Under the pieces are notes generated by a model, which saw only the letters and a list, made by a program, of their open reading frames with translations, made no database searches and had not been told where the DNA came from. From NCBI GenBank assembly GCA_041687395.1, contig JAWLCA010000016.1, positions 39,652 through 103,651 of the forward strand: DNA of 64,000 nt. The letters are read 5' to 3'. Numbering within the stretch: position 1 is the stretch's first letter; the number at the start of each line of letters is the position of its first letter. Of the stretch, positions 34,241 through 42,840 are shown one piece after another. This DNA is from JAWLCA01 sp041687395 (GTDB taxonomy: Bacteria > Pseudomonadota > Alphaproteobacteria > Rhodobacterales > Rhodobacteraceae). The translations under genes and the position numbers were made by a program.

Positions 34241-35608
34241 TCAGGCCCGTTCCAGGCCGCGCTGCACTTCCCAGTCGGTGACGACTCGGTTCTGTTCCTC
34301 GATCTCCCATAGCGCGGCGCGGTGGTAGTGGTCGATGACATCATCACCGAAGGCCGCACGCAGCATGGCAGAGCTGCGCATCAGCTCCGCCGCCGCCCCG
34401 AGCGTCTTCGGCACCTCGCGCGCCTCGCCCTTGCCGTAGACGTCGCCGCGGGCGGGCGGCTCCAGCACAAGCTGCCGCTCGATCCCGTCCAGACCCGCTG
34501 CCAGCAGCGCCGCGCAGGCCAGATAAGGGTTCAGGTCCGATCCGCCGATGCGACATTCCACACGCACGGCCTTGGTGTTCTCGCCGCAGACGCGGAAGCC
34601 TGCTGTGCGGTTGTCGAGGCTCCAGACTGCCTTGGTGGGGGCGAACATGCCGACGACGAAGCGTTTGTAGCTGTTGACATAGGGCGCAAGGAAGTAGGTC
34701 AGCGCGGGCGCGTGCTCCAGCAGCCCGGCCATGTAGTGGCGCATGATGTCCGAGATCATGTGCTCGCTGCCCGGATCGTGGAACAGCGGCTCTCCTTTCA
34801 GCGATTGCAGCGACTGGTGCACGTGGCTCGATGATCCGGCGCGGCGGTGATCGTATTTCGCCATGAACGTGGCCGCGCGGCCGTGCTGGTTGGCGATTTC
34901 CTTCACGCCGTTCTTGACGATTGCATGCATGTCGGCGGTCGTCAGCGCGTCGGCGTAGCGGATGTTCAATTCTTCCTGCCCGGCCTCGGCCTCGCCCTTG
35001 GAGCATTCGACAGGGATGCCCGCGTCGAACAGCCCGTTGCGGATCGCACGCATCACCTCTTCTTCCTTGGTCGTGCCAAGGATCGAATAATCGATGTTGT
35101 AACGGCCGAGCGTCTGCAGGCTCTGGTAGTTGCGGTCGCGCAGGGCGTCGAAGCTGTCCTCGAACAGGAAGAACTCGAGCTCCGTCGCCATCATGGCCTT
35201 GAACCCCATGTCCCTGGCGCGGGCGACCTGCCGCTTCAGGACCGCGCGGGGCGAATGCGGCACCTCCTCGTGCGTGTGATGGTCCAGCAGATCGGCCAGC
35301 ACCATCGCTGTGCCCGGCAGCCACGGGACACGCCGCAGCGTCGCCATGTCGGGCTTCATGATGTAGTCGCCATAGCCCGACTCCCAGCTTGAGGCCTTGT
35401 AGCCGGGGACGGTGATCATCTCGATATCGGTGGCGAGCAGGTAGTTGCAGCAGTGCGTTTCCTTCCAGGCGCCATCGACGAAGTGGCGGGCGTGGAACCG
35501 CTTGCCCATCAGTCGCCCCTGCATGTCCACGGACGCGACCAGCACGGTGTCGATCTGGCCGTCGTCCACCGCCTCCTTCAGCCCCTCGAACGAAAGATTA
35601 CCCGACAT
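34241..35608 (-). CDS. Glutamine synthetase family ligase (gamma-glutamylamine synthetase-like)
   Basis: A 455-aa member of the glutamine synthetase superfamily. Visible are the beta-grasp N-terminus (VLVASVDMQGRLMGKRF), the metal-binding MMATELEFFLFED, GEAEAGQEELNIRYADALTT, the SSSHVHQSL segment and AVRVECRIGGSDLNPYLACA. Sequences of this type (PuuA, GlnT and relatives) usually ligate glutamate to an amine rather than to ammonia. The ALDH, Fe-ADH and FAD oxidoreductase nearby support amine catabolism. Which amine is unknown. ATG 35608 follows GGGGGA. Confidence 0.88.
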   Translation of the reverse strand: MSGNLSFEGLKEAVDDGQIDTVLVASVDMQGRLMGKRFHARHFVDGAWKETHCCNYLLATDIEMITVPGYKASSWESGYGDYIMKPDMATLRRVPWLPGTAMVLADLLDHHTHEEVPHSPRAVLKRQVARARDMGFKAMMATELEFFLFEDSFDALRDRNYQSLQTLGRYNIDYSILGTTKEEEVMRAIRNGLFDAGIPVECSKGEAEAGQEELNIRYADALTTADMHAIVKNGVKEIANQHGRAATFMAKYDHRRAGSSSHVHQSLQSLKGEPLFHDPGSEHMISDIMRHYMAGLLEHAPALTYFLAPYVNSYKRFVVGMFAPTKAVWSLDNRTAGFRVCGENTKAVRVECRIGGSDLNPYLACAALLAAGLDGIERQLVLEPPARGDVYGKGEAREVPKTLGAAAELMRSSAMLRAAFGDDVIDHYHRAALWEIEEQNRVVTDWEVQRGLERA

Positions 35609-35631
35609 TTGCTGTCCCCCTGCACTATGGC

Positions 35632-35691
35632 GCCCCGGGCAGGGCCCGGGGCTGATTGTTGTCTTGCAGGCCCCGGACCTGATCCGGGGCC
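35632..35691. repeat. Pair of GC-rich palindromes (REP-like)
   Basis: Two strong hairpins lie between the ligase start and the dctP stop: GCCCCGGGC/GCCCGGGGC (35632-35652) and GGCCCCGGA/TCCGGGGCC with a 5-nt loop (35669-35691). The second has the CCCCGGA-cctga-TCCGGGG form that I recall as a dispersed intergenic repeat in alphaproteobacteria. Either could end dctP transcription. No U-tract. Confidence 0.6.
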
Positions 35692-35703
35692 GGAATGTCC
35701 GGT

Positions 35704-36738
35704 TCAGCCGTAGCGGTAGGGCCGACCGGCGCGGTCCATCGCCGCGTTGTAGTCCTTGAAGATCTGCACGACCTTGGCCTTGGTTTCGGACTCGGCCGCG
35801 ATCTCGTCCCAGAAGACCCGGGCGGCCTGTTCGACCGTTGCCCACTCCGCATCGGGGATCGAGGTGAGTTCCAGCTTGTCGCCCTCGGTCCGCAGGCGCG
35901 CCTCTCCCGCCCAGTACCAGTGCTGGCGGTAGTAGTGCGACTGCTCGAAGCAGGTGGCCATCAGGTTCTGCAGATGCTCGGGCAGTTCGTTCCAGCGGTC
36001 CATGTTGGCGAAGAAATGCCCGATCCAGGCGCCCGAGATGTTGTTGGTCAGGAAGTGGCTGCAGATGTCGGCCCAGCCGACCTCATAGGCTTCGGTGATC
36101 CCGCACCAGGCGACGCCGTCGATCTCGCCAGTTTGCAGCGCGACCTCCACATCCTCCCACGGCACGGTCACGGGCACGGCGCCGAACTGGTTCAGGAAGC
36201 GGCCAGCGGTCGGGAAGGTGAAGACCCGCTTGCCCTCGATATCCGCCAGGCTGGTGATCGGCGAAGTGGTGATGAAGTGGCAGGGATCCCAGGACCCGGC
36301 CGAGATATGCTTCACGCCGACATTGGCATATTCATCGGCCCAGATCTCGTTCAGGCCCCAGTTGTTGAAAAGCGCCGGCACATCGAGGCTGTAGCGGCTG
36401 GCAAAGGGGAAGTAGCCGCCGAACACGGTCACCTCGGTCGGGCTGGCCATCGAATCGTCGTCGGACTGCACCGCGTCGATCGTGCCGCGCTGCATCGCCT
36501 GAAACAGCTCTCCCGTGGGTACCAGCTGATCGGCGTAGAACAACTCGATCTGCATCTCGTCGCCGGCGATGGCGTTGAACATGTCGATGGCGGGTTTCGC
36601 GACCTGTGCGCCCAGCGCCGCACCGGCGTAGGTCTGCAGCCGCCAGCGGATCGTCGACTGGGCATGAACCGCGGGGGCCGCCAGCGCGCCCGCGCCGGCC
36701 AGCGCGCCGGTGCTCAGGAACTTGCGTCTCGTCGTCAT
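35704..36738 (-). CDS. dctP: TRAP transporter substrate-binding protein (DctP family)
   Basis: The periplasmic receptor of a TRAP transporter. The 344-aa product begins with a Tat-type signal (MTTRRKFLSTGALAGAGALA), then IRWRLQTYAG, FYADQLVPTGELFQAMQRG and the helix-connecting GKRVFTFPTAGRFLNQFGAV and EIDGVAWCGITEAYEVGW segments of the family. AAGGAGG precedes ATG 36738. dctM lies 31 nt upstream on this strand. The ligand cannot be read from sequence; the TakP/mannitol-like subgroup often carries organic acids. Confidence 0.9.
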   Translation of the reverse strand: MTTRRKFLSTGALAGAGALAAPAVHAQSTIRWRLQTYAGAALGAQVAKPAIDMFNAIAGDEMQIELFYADQLVPTGELFQAMQRGTIDAVQSDDDSMASPTEVTVFGGYFPFASRYSLDVPALFNNWGLNEIWADEYANVGVKHISAGSWDPCHFITTSPITSLADIEGKRVFTFPTAGRFLNQFGAVPVTVPWEDVEVALQTGEIDGVAWCGITEAYEVGWADICSHFLTNNISGAWIGHFFANMDRWNELPEHLQNLMATCFEQSHYYRQHWYWAGEARLRTEGDKLELTSIPDAEWATVEQAARVFWDEIAAESETKAKVVQIFKDYNAAMDRAGRPYRYG

Positions 36739-36769
36739 GGTCTTTCCTCCTTGTTGGTTGGACTTGGCA

Positions 36770-38095
36770 CTAACGATACAGCGTTTCAGGCAGCCACAGT
36801 GCGATCTGCGGGAAAATCATCACCACCACCAACGCCAGCAGCATGACACCGACGAAGGGCACGATGGACCGGTAGATGTCCAGCAATGTCACCTCCGGCG
36901 GGGCCATCGCACGCATCAGGAACAGGTTGTAGCCGAAAGGCGGGGTCATGTAGGCGATCTGGCAGGTGATGGTGTAAAGCACGCCATACCAGATCAGATC
37001 GAAGCCGAGCGCGCCCACCAGCGGCACGTAGAGCGGCGCCACGATCACCAGCATCGCGGTGTCGTCCAGGAAGGTGCCCATGATCAGGTAACTGAGCTGC
37101 ATCAGGATGAGCACACCCCAGGGACCAAGCCCGATGTCGTCCAGGAACAGCTGCCGCAGGGCATCGACCGCGCGCAGCCCGTCGAACACCGCGCCGAAGG
37201 CAAGTGCCGCCAGAATGATCCACATGAACATGCAGCTGATCGCCAGGGTCATCCGCGTCGCCGTTTCGAACACGGTCCAGGTCATCCGACCCTTGATGAC
37301 CGCCACACCGAACGCCGCCAAGGCGCCGATGACCGAGCTTTCTACCAGCCGGGTGTAGCCTGCGACGAAGGGCACCATCATCACCAGAAAGATGCCGAGC
37401 GGCAGCAGGCCCGCGTTGAGCAGTCGCAGCTTTTCCGCCCGGCTGACCTGCGCGCGCTCTTCGGGTGCGAGCGCGGGGCCAAGCGCCGGGTTCAACCGGC
37501 AGCGCAGCCAGATGTAGAAGATGAACATCCCGGCCATCATCAGCCCAGGCACCACGCCCGCAAGCCACAGCTTGCCGACCGGCTGGCGTGCGATCATCGC
37601 GTAAAGCACCAGCACCACCGACGGCGGGATCAGAATGCCGAGGCTCGAGCCCGCCTGGATCACCCCCGTGACCATCCGCTTGTCATAGTTCCGCCGCAGC
37701 AGTTCGGGAAGCGCGATCGTGGCTCCGATCGCCATGCCCGCCACCGACAGCCCGTTCATGGCCGAGATCAGCACCATCAGGAAGATCGTCCCGATCGCCA
37801 GGCCACCAGGGACGGGGCCGAACCAGACGTGAAACATGCGGTAAAGGTCATCGGCCAGTCGGCTTTCGCTCAGCACGTAGCCCATGAAGATGAACATCGG
37901 CAGCGTGAGTAGCGGAAACCAGTTCATCAGCTTGATGGTCTGGGAAAAGGCGAGGTCGTAGCCGCCCCGATCGCCCCAGAGCCAGATCGCGAAGACGACC
38001 GAGACGAAGCCGATGATCCCGAACATCCGCTGGCCCGTCATCAGCAGCAGCAGCATCGAACTGAACATCAGAAGGGCGATCATGTCATAGGACAT
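36770..38095 (-). CDS. dctM: TRAP transporter large permease (DctM)
   Basis: The 441-aa, roughly 12-helix ion-coupled permease of the TRAP system. Typical segments are FPLLTLPMFIFMGYVLSESR near residue 55, SAMNGLSVAGMAIGATIALP, VIQAGSSLGILIPPSVVLVL near residue 140 and IVAPLYVPLVGALGFDLIWYG. The open frame continues upstream, but ATG 38095 overlaps the dctQ stop by one base and gives the family N-terminus MSYDMIALLMF. Confidence 0.93.
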   Translation of the reverse strand: MSYDMIALLMFSSMLLLLMTGQRMFGIIGFVSVVFAIWLWGDRGGYDLAFSQTIKLMNWFPLLTLPMFIFMGYVLSESRLADDLYRMFHVWFGPVPGGLAIGTIFLMVLISAMNGLSVAGMAIGATIALPELLRRNYDKRMVTGVIQAGSSLGILIPPSVVLVLYAMIARQPVGKLWLAGVVPGLMMAGMFIFYIWLRCRLNPALGPALAPEERAQVSRAEKLRLLNAGLLPLGIFLVMMVPFVAGYTRLVESSVIGALAAFGVAVIKGRMTWTVFETATRMTLAISCMFMWIILAALAFGAVFDGLRAVDALRQLFLDDIGLGPWGVLILMQLSYLIMGTFLDDTAMLVIVAPLYVPLVGALGFDLIWYGVLYTITCQIAYMTPPFGYNLFLMRAMAPPEVTLLDIYRSIVPFVGVMLLALVVVMIFPQIALWLPETLYR

Positions 38096-38628
38096 CAGAC
38101 CACCCTTTTCCCGGTCGGCCCGGGGATCTCGACGCCGCGCAGGCGGCCGATGTCGCGGATCAGGATGGCCGTGCATTGCAGGATCATCATGACGATGCCG
38201 ATGCACATCACGATCTTGATCGGCGCCATGTAGGGTCGCCAGATGCCGCGCCGCCGCTCGCCGTACTCCAGTGCGTATTGGGTGCTCTCGATTCCGCCCC
38301 AGAGCAGGACGCCAAGGTAGAAGAGCAGGCAGAAGATGGTGATCACGTCGATCATGGCCTTGGTCCGCGGGCTCCACGAGCCGTAGAAGACATCCATGCG
38401 CACGGCCGATCCCATCTGCAGCGCATAGGCGCCGCCGATCATGAAGTAGCCGACCATCAGGAATTGCCCCATCTCGTCGGTCCAGATCTGCGGCACCCAG
38501 AAGGCCCGCGAGAGCGCCCCGAACAGCAGAACCCCCATCAGGGCGAACAGCGCGAACATCGCCAGCCGACCGACCCGGTAATTGAACTGCTCCACCACGC
38601 GGACAAAGGCGACAAGAAAGCCCGGCAT
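38095..38628 (-). CDS. dctQ: TRAP transporter small permease (DctQ)
   Basis: A 177-aa, four-helix small subunit that pairs with DctM: FALFALMGVLLFGALSRAFW, VPQIWTDEMGQFLMVGYFMIGG and the WSPRTKAMIDVITIF region. It sits between the N-formylglutamate amidohydrolase-like gene and dctM with overlapping ends (GTGATG at 38631-38626). GTG 38631 could also start translation. Confidence 0.9.
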   Translation of the reverse strand: MPGFLVAFVRVVEQFNYRVGRLAMFALFALMGVLLFGALSRAFWVPQIWTDEMGQFLMVGYFMIGGAYALQMGSAVRMDVFYGSWSPRTKAMIDVITIFCLLFYLGVLLWGGIESTQYALEYGERRRGIWRPYMAPIKIVMCIGIVMMILQCTAILIRDIGRLRGVEIPGPTGKRVV

Positions 38629-39431
38629 CACGCAGCCCCCGCCCGAAGGTCGGCAAGCGCTGCATCGAGCGCCGGGGCAATCTGGTCCGCCATCGCGGCC
38701 TCGGCCGCGGGGGTGGCGATCAGGTCGTTGCGCACCTCCAGCATCGCGTTGGGCAGTCCGTGGGGCAGGGCGTGGCGGCGCAGCATATGGGTCACGCCAT
38801 CGGCGGCGCTGTAGGGTTCGTTCAGGGCCGCCGCCAGACCGGTTCGCGCCCGCGCCTCGGCCAGGATGGCCTGCGCCAGCCGAGCGTCATCATCGTGGAT
38901 CACTCCAAGCTCGACGGTTCGCGGGGCCCCGAACCAGACCGGGGTGAAGCTGTGGACGGTGACCATGATCGGGGCCAGGCCACCCGCGAGCATCAGCGCG
39001 ATCTCTTCCGACACGCGGGCGTGGAACGGCAGATAGGCTGCGCGCACGCGGGCTGCCCGCGCAGCGGCATCCAGGCCAAGGTTGCCCGGCACAGGGTGGC
39101 CTTCCGACGTCTCGACCATTGCGCCAGGGGCGTCGGGCGGGCGGTTGCAGTCGTGGACCAGCCGCGACACCGTCGCCGACACCAGCCGCCCGCCCAGCCG
39201 CGCCAGCAGGCCCCGCGCCACACCCAGCGCACCGGGATCCCACGCGATATGCGCGCGCTGCAGCTCGTCCGGCAGACCAAGCCCCTGCAGGCACGGCGGG
39301 ATGTAGTTGCTGGCGTGCTCGCAGACGAACAGGAAGGGCGACGGGGCGCCGGCTTCCACCAGCGGCTCGAAGGGGGGCAGGTCGGGCGTGGCCGTCACGA
39401 TGCTGGGTCCGTTCGCTGAATCCGTGCTCAA
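38628..39431 (-). CDS. N-formylglutamate amidohydrolase family protein
   Basis: A 267-aa zinc hydrolase-like protein of the FGase family (HutG-type fold): LFVCEHASNYIPP near residue 33, HIAWDPGALGVARGLL, LVHDCNRPPDAPGAM, VHSFTPVW near residue 160 and MLEVRNDLI near residue 225, matching the metal and substrate motifs. Members act on N-formyl- or related N-acyl-glutamates and some on gamma-glutamyl conjugates. First gene of the strand's cluster, divergent from the RpiR gene. Confidence 0.88.
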   Translation of the reverse strand: MSTDSANGPSIVTATPDLPPFEPLVEAGAPSPFLFVCEHASNYIPPCLQGLGLPDELQRAHIAWDPGALGVARGLLARLGGRLVSATVSRLVHDCNRPPDAPGAMVETSEGHPVPGNLGLDAAARAARVRAAYLPFHARVSEEIALMLAGGLAPIMVTVHSFTPVWFGAPRTVELGVIHDDDARLAQAILAEARARTGLAAALNEPYSAADGVTHMLRRHALPHGLPNAMLEVRNDLIATPAAEAAMADQIAPALDAALADLRAGAA

Positions 39432-39529
39432 GGCTCTGCATCCGCCGGCGTTTTGTCAATATTTTTTCTTTTGCACCTTTTCTGTTACAAACTATTCTGC
39501 GGTTGCTGAAACCGGCAGCAGAGGCCGCG

Positions 39530-40402
39530 ATGCCCGCACCCGTCATCGAAACCGTCGACGCCCGCCTGCGCGGGGCCTCGGACAGCCTGACGCGGGCGGA
39601 GCGGCAGTTGGCCAGCCATATCCTGCGCAACTATCCCGTTGCGGCGCTGGGCTCGATCACGGCGCTGGCCAAGGGGGCAGAGGTGTCGACGCCGACGGTC
39701 GCCCGCCTGGTGCAGAAGCTGGGTTTCCGCGGGTATCCCGATTTCCAGGCCGCCCTGCGCGCCGAGGTCGAGGAGATGCTGGTCTCGCCCCTGGTCAAGC
39801 ACGACCGCTGGGCCGAGGGTGCGCCCGACACCCATATCCTGAACCGGATGGCGGACGCGGTGGTGGCGAATCTGCAGGCGACGCTCAGCCGGATCGACCA
39901 CGCCGATTTCGATGCCGCCTGCGCCCTGCTGGCCGACCCGAAACGCCGGGTGCACGCGATGGGCGGGCGGATCACCCATGCGATGGCCGAGCATTTCGTC
40001 ACCCACATGCGGGTGATCCGCCGCGGCGTCAGCCTGATCGAGGACCGGTCGAGCGACTGGCCGCCGGCGATCCTGGACATGGGCCGGGGCGACGTGCTTC
40101 TGGCCTTCGACATCCGCCGGTACGAAAACAACGTGCTCCGCATGATCGAGATGGCGGTGGAGCAGGGGGTCGAGGTGGTGCTGATCACCGATCAATGGGG
40201 CTCTCCGGCCGCCGGCCTCTCGCGCTATAGGCTCGATGCGCATGTCGAGGTGCCGTCGGCGTGGGATAGCACGGTGTCGATTCTGGTACTGGTCGAAAGC
40301 CTGCTTGCGGGCGTGCAGGCGCTGACCTGGTCTGATACGCAGGCGCGGATGAAACGCCTTGAGGACATCTATGCCCGCACCCGCTTTTTCCGCCGGTTCT
40401 GA
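39530..40402 (+). CDS. RpiR/MurR-family transcriptional regulator
   Basis: A 290-aa regulator: N-terminal HTH_6 domain (LTRAERQLASHILRNYPVAA, STPTVARLVQKLGFRGYPDF) and a C-terminal SIS phosphosugar-binding-like domain (VHAMGGRITHAMAEHFVTHM, DVLLAFDIRRYENNVLRM, VEVVLITDQWGSPAA). The open frame is longer upstream but crosses the divergent promoter region; ATG 39530 gives the family start. The AT-rich space 39432-39529 is the probable shared control region. It likely governs the flanking amine cluster. Confidence 0.9.
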   Translation: MPAPVIETVDARLRGASDSLTRAERQLASHILRNYPVAALGSITALAKGAEVSTPTVARLVQKLGFRGYPDFQAALRAEVEEMLVSPLVKHDRWAEGAPDTHILNRMADAVVANLQATLSRIDHADFDAACALLADPKRRVHAMGGRITHAMAEHFVTHMRVIRRGVSLIEDRSSDWPPAILDMGRGDVLLAFDIRRYENNVLRMIEMAVEQGVEVVLITDQWGSPAAGLSRYRLDAHVEVPSAWDSTVSILVLVESLLAGVQALTWSDTQARMKRLEDIYARTRFFRRF

Positions 40403-41627
40403 GGTCGGCGTCGCCGTGATCGGCGCGGGCGTGGTGGGGCTGGCCATCGCGCACCGTCTGGCGGCGGCGGGGCACGAGGTCGCCGTCATCGACCCCGCGC
40501 CGCCGGGATCGGGGGCAAGCTACGGCAACGCCGGTACCATTGCGGATTACGCGGTGCTGCCCGTGGGCACTCCGGCGGTGCTGCGCGATCTGCCCCGGCT
40601 TCTGTTCGACCGGAACTCGCCGCTCGCCCTGCGGCATGCGGCCTTGCCGACGCTCGCGCCCTGGCTGCTCCGCTTCCTGCGCCAGTCGCTGCCCGGCCCC
40701 GCCCGGCGGAACGCGCAGGCTCTGGCGGCGCTGCTGTCGGATGCGGCCCCGCTCTGGCGCGATCTGGCGCGCGGGATCGGGGGCAGTCATCTGATCCGGC
40801 AGCGGGGTGCGCTTTATCTCTACGATTCGCCCTCGGCCCTTCGCGCCGCGGGCGGGGATCTGGCGCAGCGCCGCGCCCTGGGGGTCGAGGTGGACCTGGT
40901 CGGCGCCGACGATGTCGGCCAGCTTGAACCCGGTCTGCCCGCTTTTGCGGGCGGCGCCTTCTTCCCCGGAACGCTGTTCATCGCTGATCCGGGCGATATG
41001 GTCGGCCATCTGGCCGAAGCGGCATGGCGCGCCGGCGCGCAACTCATCGCGGCAGAGGTCACGAGCCTTGAGCGCACCGGGGGCGCTGTGACGCTGACCG
41101 GACCGGGGCTGCACCTGAAGGCGGCGCAGGTGGTGATCGCCGCCGGGGCGCATTCCCGGGGTCTGGCACGACAGGCAGGCGACCGGGTCCCGCTGGATAC
41201 CGAACGCGGTTATCACCTGGAATGGGACATGGACACACCGCCGGTGACGCGGCCGTGCTGCCCCACAGCGCGCGGGTTCTATTTCTGCCCGATGCAGGGC
41301 CGTCTGCGCGTCGCCGGCACCGTGGAACTGGGCGGGCTGACGGCGCCCCCCTCGCCCCATCGTCTGCGGCAACTGGAGCGCGGCGCGCAAGAGATCCTGC
41401 CGGGCCTTGGCGCCCCGGACCGCGAGTGGATGGGGTTTCGTCCCTCGATCCCCGACAGCCTGCCGGTGATCGGCCCCTCGGCGGGCGGCGACCGGGTGAT
41501 CCACGCCTTTGGTCACGGGCACCTTGGCGTGACGCTCGCCCCCGTAACCGCGGGGATCGTCTCCGATCTGGCCGCGGGCCGCGATCCGGGACCGACGATC
41601 CTGCCCTGCCTGCCGACCCGCTTCTGA
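40371..41627 (+). CDS. FAD-dependent amine/amino-acid oxidoreductase (DadA-like)
   Basis: A 418-aa D-amino-acid-dehydrogenase-like flavoprotein: FAD motif VAVIGAGVVGLAIAHRLAAA then the acidic VIDPAPPGSGASYGNAGTIA, the FADPGDMVGHLAEAAW segment and C-terminal GFRPSIPDSLPVIGPS with FGHGHLGVTLAP. Similar enzymes oxidise D-amino acids, glycine derivatives or (PuuB-type) gamma-glutamylated amines. ATG 40371 overlaps the RpiR gene end by 32 nt and follows GAGGA, suggesting co-transcription with the regulator. Confidence 0.88.
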   Translation: MPAPAFSAGSEVGVAVIGAGVVGLAIAHRLAAAGHEVAVIDPAPPGSGASYGNAGTIADYAVLPVGTPAVLRDLPRLLFDRNSPLALRHAALPTLAPWLLRFLRQSLPGPARRNAQALAALLSDAAPLWRDLARGIGGSHLIRQRGALYLYDSPSALRAAGGDLAQRRALGVEVDLVGADDVGQLEPGLPAFAGGAFFPGTLFIADPGDMVGHLAEAAWRAGAQLIAAEVTSLERTGGAVTLTGPGLHLKAAQVVIAAGAHSRGLARQAGDRVPLDTERGYHLEWDMDTPPVTRPCCPTARGFYFCPMQGRLRVAGTVELGGLTAPPSPHRLRQLERGAQEILPGLGAPDREWMGFRPSIPDSLPVIGPSAGGDRVIHAFGHGHLGVTLAPVTAGIVSDLAAGRDPGPTILPCLPTRF

Positions 41628-41688
41628 GCCGTTCATTGACGTTGCACCTTCTCTGCCTATGCTGCGGCGGCGGCAACGGGGGCGGGGA

Positions 41689-42690
41689 ATGACGCGCAAG
41701 GTTCTGGTTACGGGTTCGGCGGGGTTCATCGGTTTTCACCTGTGTCGCAGGCTGCTGGCCGAGGGTGACACCGTCTGCGGCTTCGACGGCATGACCCCCT
41801 ATTACGACGTGTCGCTGAAACATGCGCGCCACGACCTGCTGCGCGCCGATGAGGGTTTCCATCCGGTCGAGGCGCTGCTGGAAGAGCCCGGCGCCGTGGC
41901 CCGGGCCGTGGACAGGTTCAATCCGGACGTGATCGTGCATCTCGCCGCCCAGGCGGGGGTGCGCTATTCCATCGAAGCCCCGCGCAGCTACGTGGACTCG
42001 AACCTGATCGGCACGTTCGAGGTGCTGGAGGCAGCGCGCAATCATTCCCCCGCGCACCTGCTGATCGCCTCCACCTCGTCGGCCTACGGCGCGAACACCA
42101 AGATGCCCTATGCCGAGACCGATCGCGCCGATCACCAGCTGTCTTTCTACGCCGCGACCAAGAAGGCGACCGAGTCGATGGCGCATTCCTATGCCCATCT
42201 CTACCGCGTCCCGACGACTATGTTCCGCTTCTTCACCGTCTACGGCCCGTGGGGCCGGCCCGACATGGCCTATTTCCTGTTCATTCGCGCCATGTTGGAG
42301 GGCCGGCCGATCGACGTGTTCAATCACGGCGACATGAAGCGCGACTTCACCTATGTCGATGACCTGGTCGAGGGGATCCGGCGGTTGATGGATACCGTGC
42401 CGGGCGACACGCCGGTCGCGGGCGACAGCCTGTCCCCGGTCGCCCCCTTCCGGGTGGTGAACCTGGGCAACGGCGCACCCGTCGCGCTGATGGACTTCAT
42501 CGCCGCAATCGAGGATGCGCTGGGCGTCACGGCCGAAAAGATCTTCAAGCCGATGCAGCCCGGCGATGTCCCGGCGACCTGGGCCGACACCCGGCTGGCA
42601 GACGCTCTGATCGGCAAGCTACCCCGCACCGATGTCCGCAGGGGCGTGGGCGAATTCGTCCGGTGGTATCGCGATCACTACGGCGTCTAG
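41689..42690 (+). CDS. NAD-dependent nucleotide-sugar epimerase (UDP-glucuronate 4-epimerase type)
   Basis: A 333-aa extended SDR: VTGSAGFIGFHLCRRLLAEG, VHLAAQAGVRYSIEAPRSYV, STSSAYG and the catalytic pair in SFYAATKKATESM, then FRFFTVYGPWGRPDMAYFLF and MKRDFTYVDDLVEGI. This is the pattern of CapI/LspL UDP-glucuronate 4-epimerases, which make UDP-galacturonate for surface polysaccharides. ATG 41689 follows GGCGGGGA. It stands alone here. Confidence 0.9.
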   Translation: MTRKVLVTGSAGFIGFHLCRRLLAEGDTVCGFDGMTPYYDVSLKHARHDLLRADEGFHPVEALLEEPGAVARAVDRFNPDVIVHLAAQAGVRYSIEAPRSYVDSNLIGTFEVLEAARNHSPAHLLIASTSSAYGANTKMPYAETDRADHQLSFYAATKKATESMAHSYAHLYRVPTTMFRFFTVYGPWGRPDMAYFLFIRAMLEGRPIDVFNHGDMKRDFTYVDDLVEGIRRLMDTVPGDTPVAGDSLSPVAPFRVVNLGNGAPVALMDFIAAIEDALGVTAEKIFKPMQPGDVPATWADTRLADALIGKLPRTDVRRGVGEFVRWYRDHYGV

Positions 42691-42768
42691 GGCCGCCGGG
42701 AAGTTCACGGGAGCGGGCGGGAAAATCGCTGCCAGACGCGCCGCGCAAGCGCCCAAGGGTTTCGATCT

Positions 42769-42832
42769 GGTTAACGATAAACGCCAAGCCATTGAAAGAA
42801 AACGATAACGAAAACTGCTCACGCGTGAGCAG
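42769..42832 (-). repeat. Intergenic CACGCGTG dyad element, copy C
   Basis: A perfect 18-bp palindrome CTGCTCACGCGTGAGCAG at 42815-42832. On the minus strand it is followed by a 39-nt AT-rich spacer containing TCAATGGCTTGG, then GTTAACC (42775-42769). The palindrome is 8 nt past the stop of the GhrA-like gene and lies between convergent genes. See copies A, B and D. Confidence 0.7.
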
Positions 42833-42840
42833 CCGACCTC

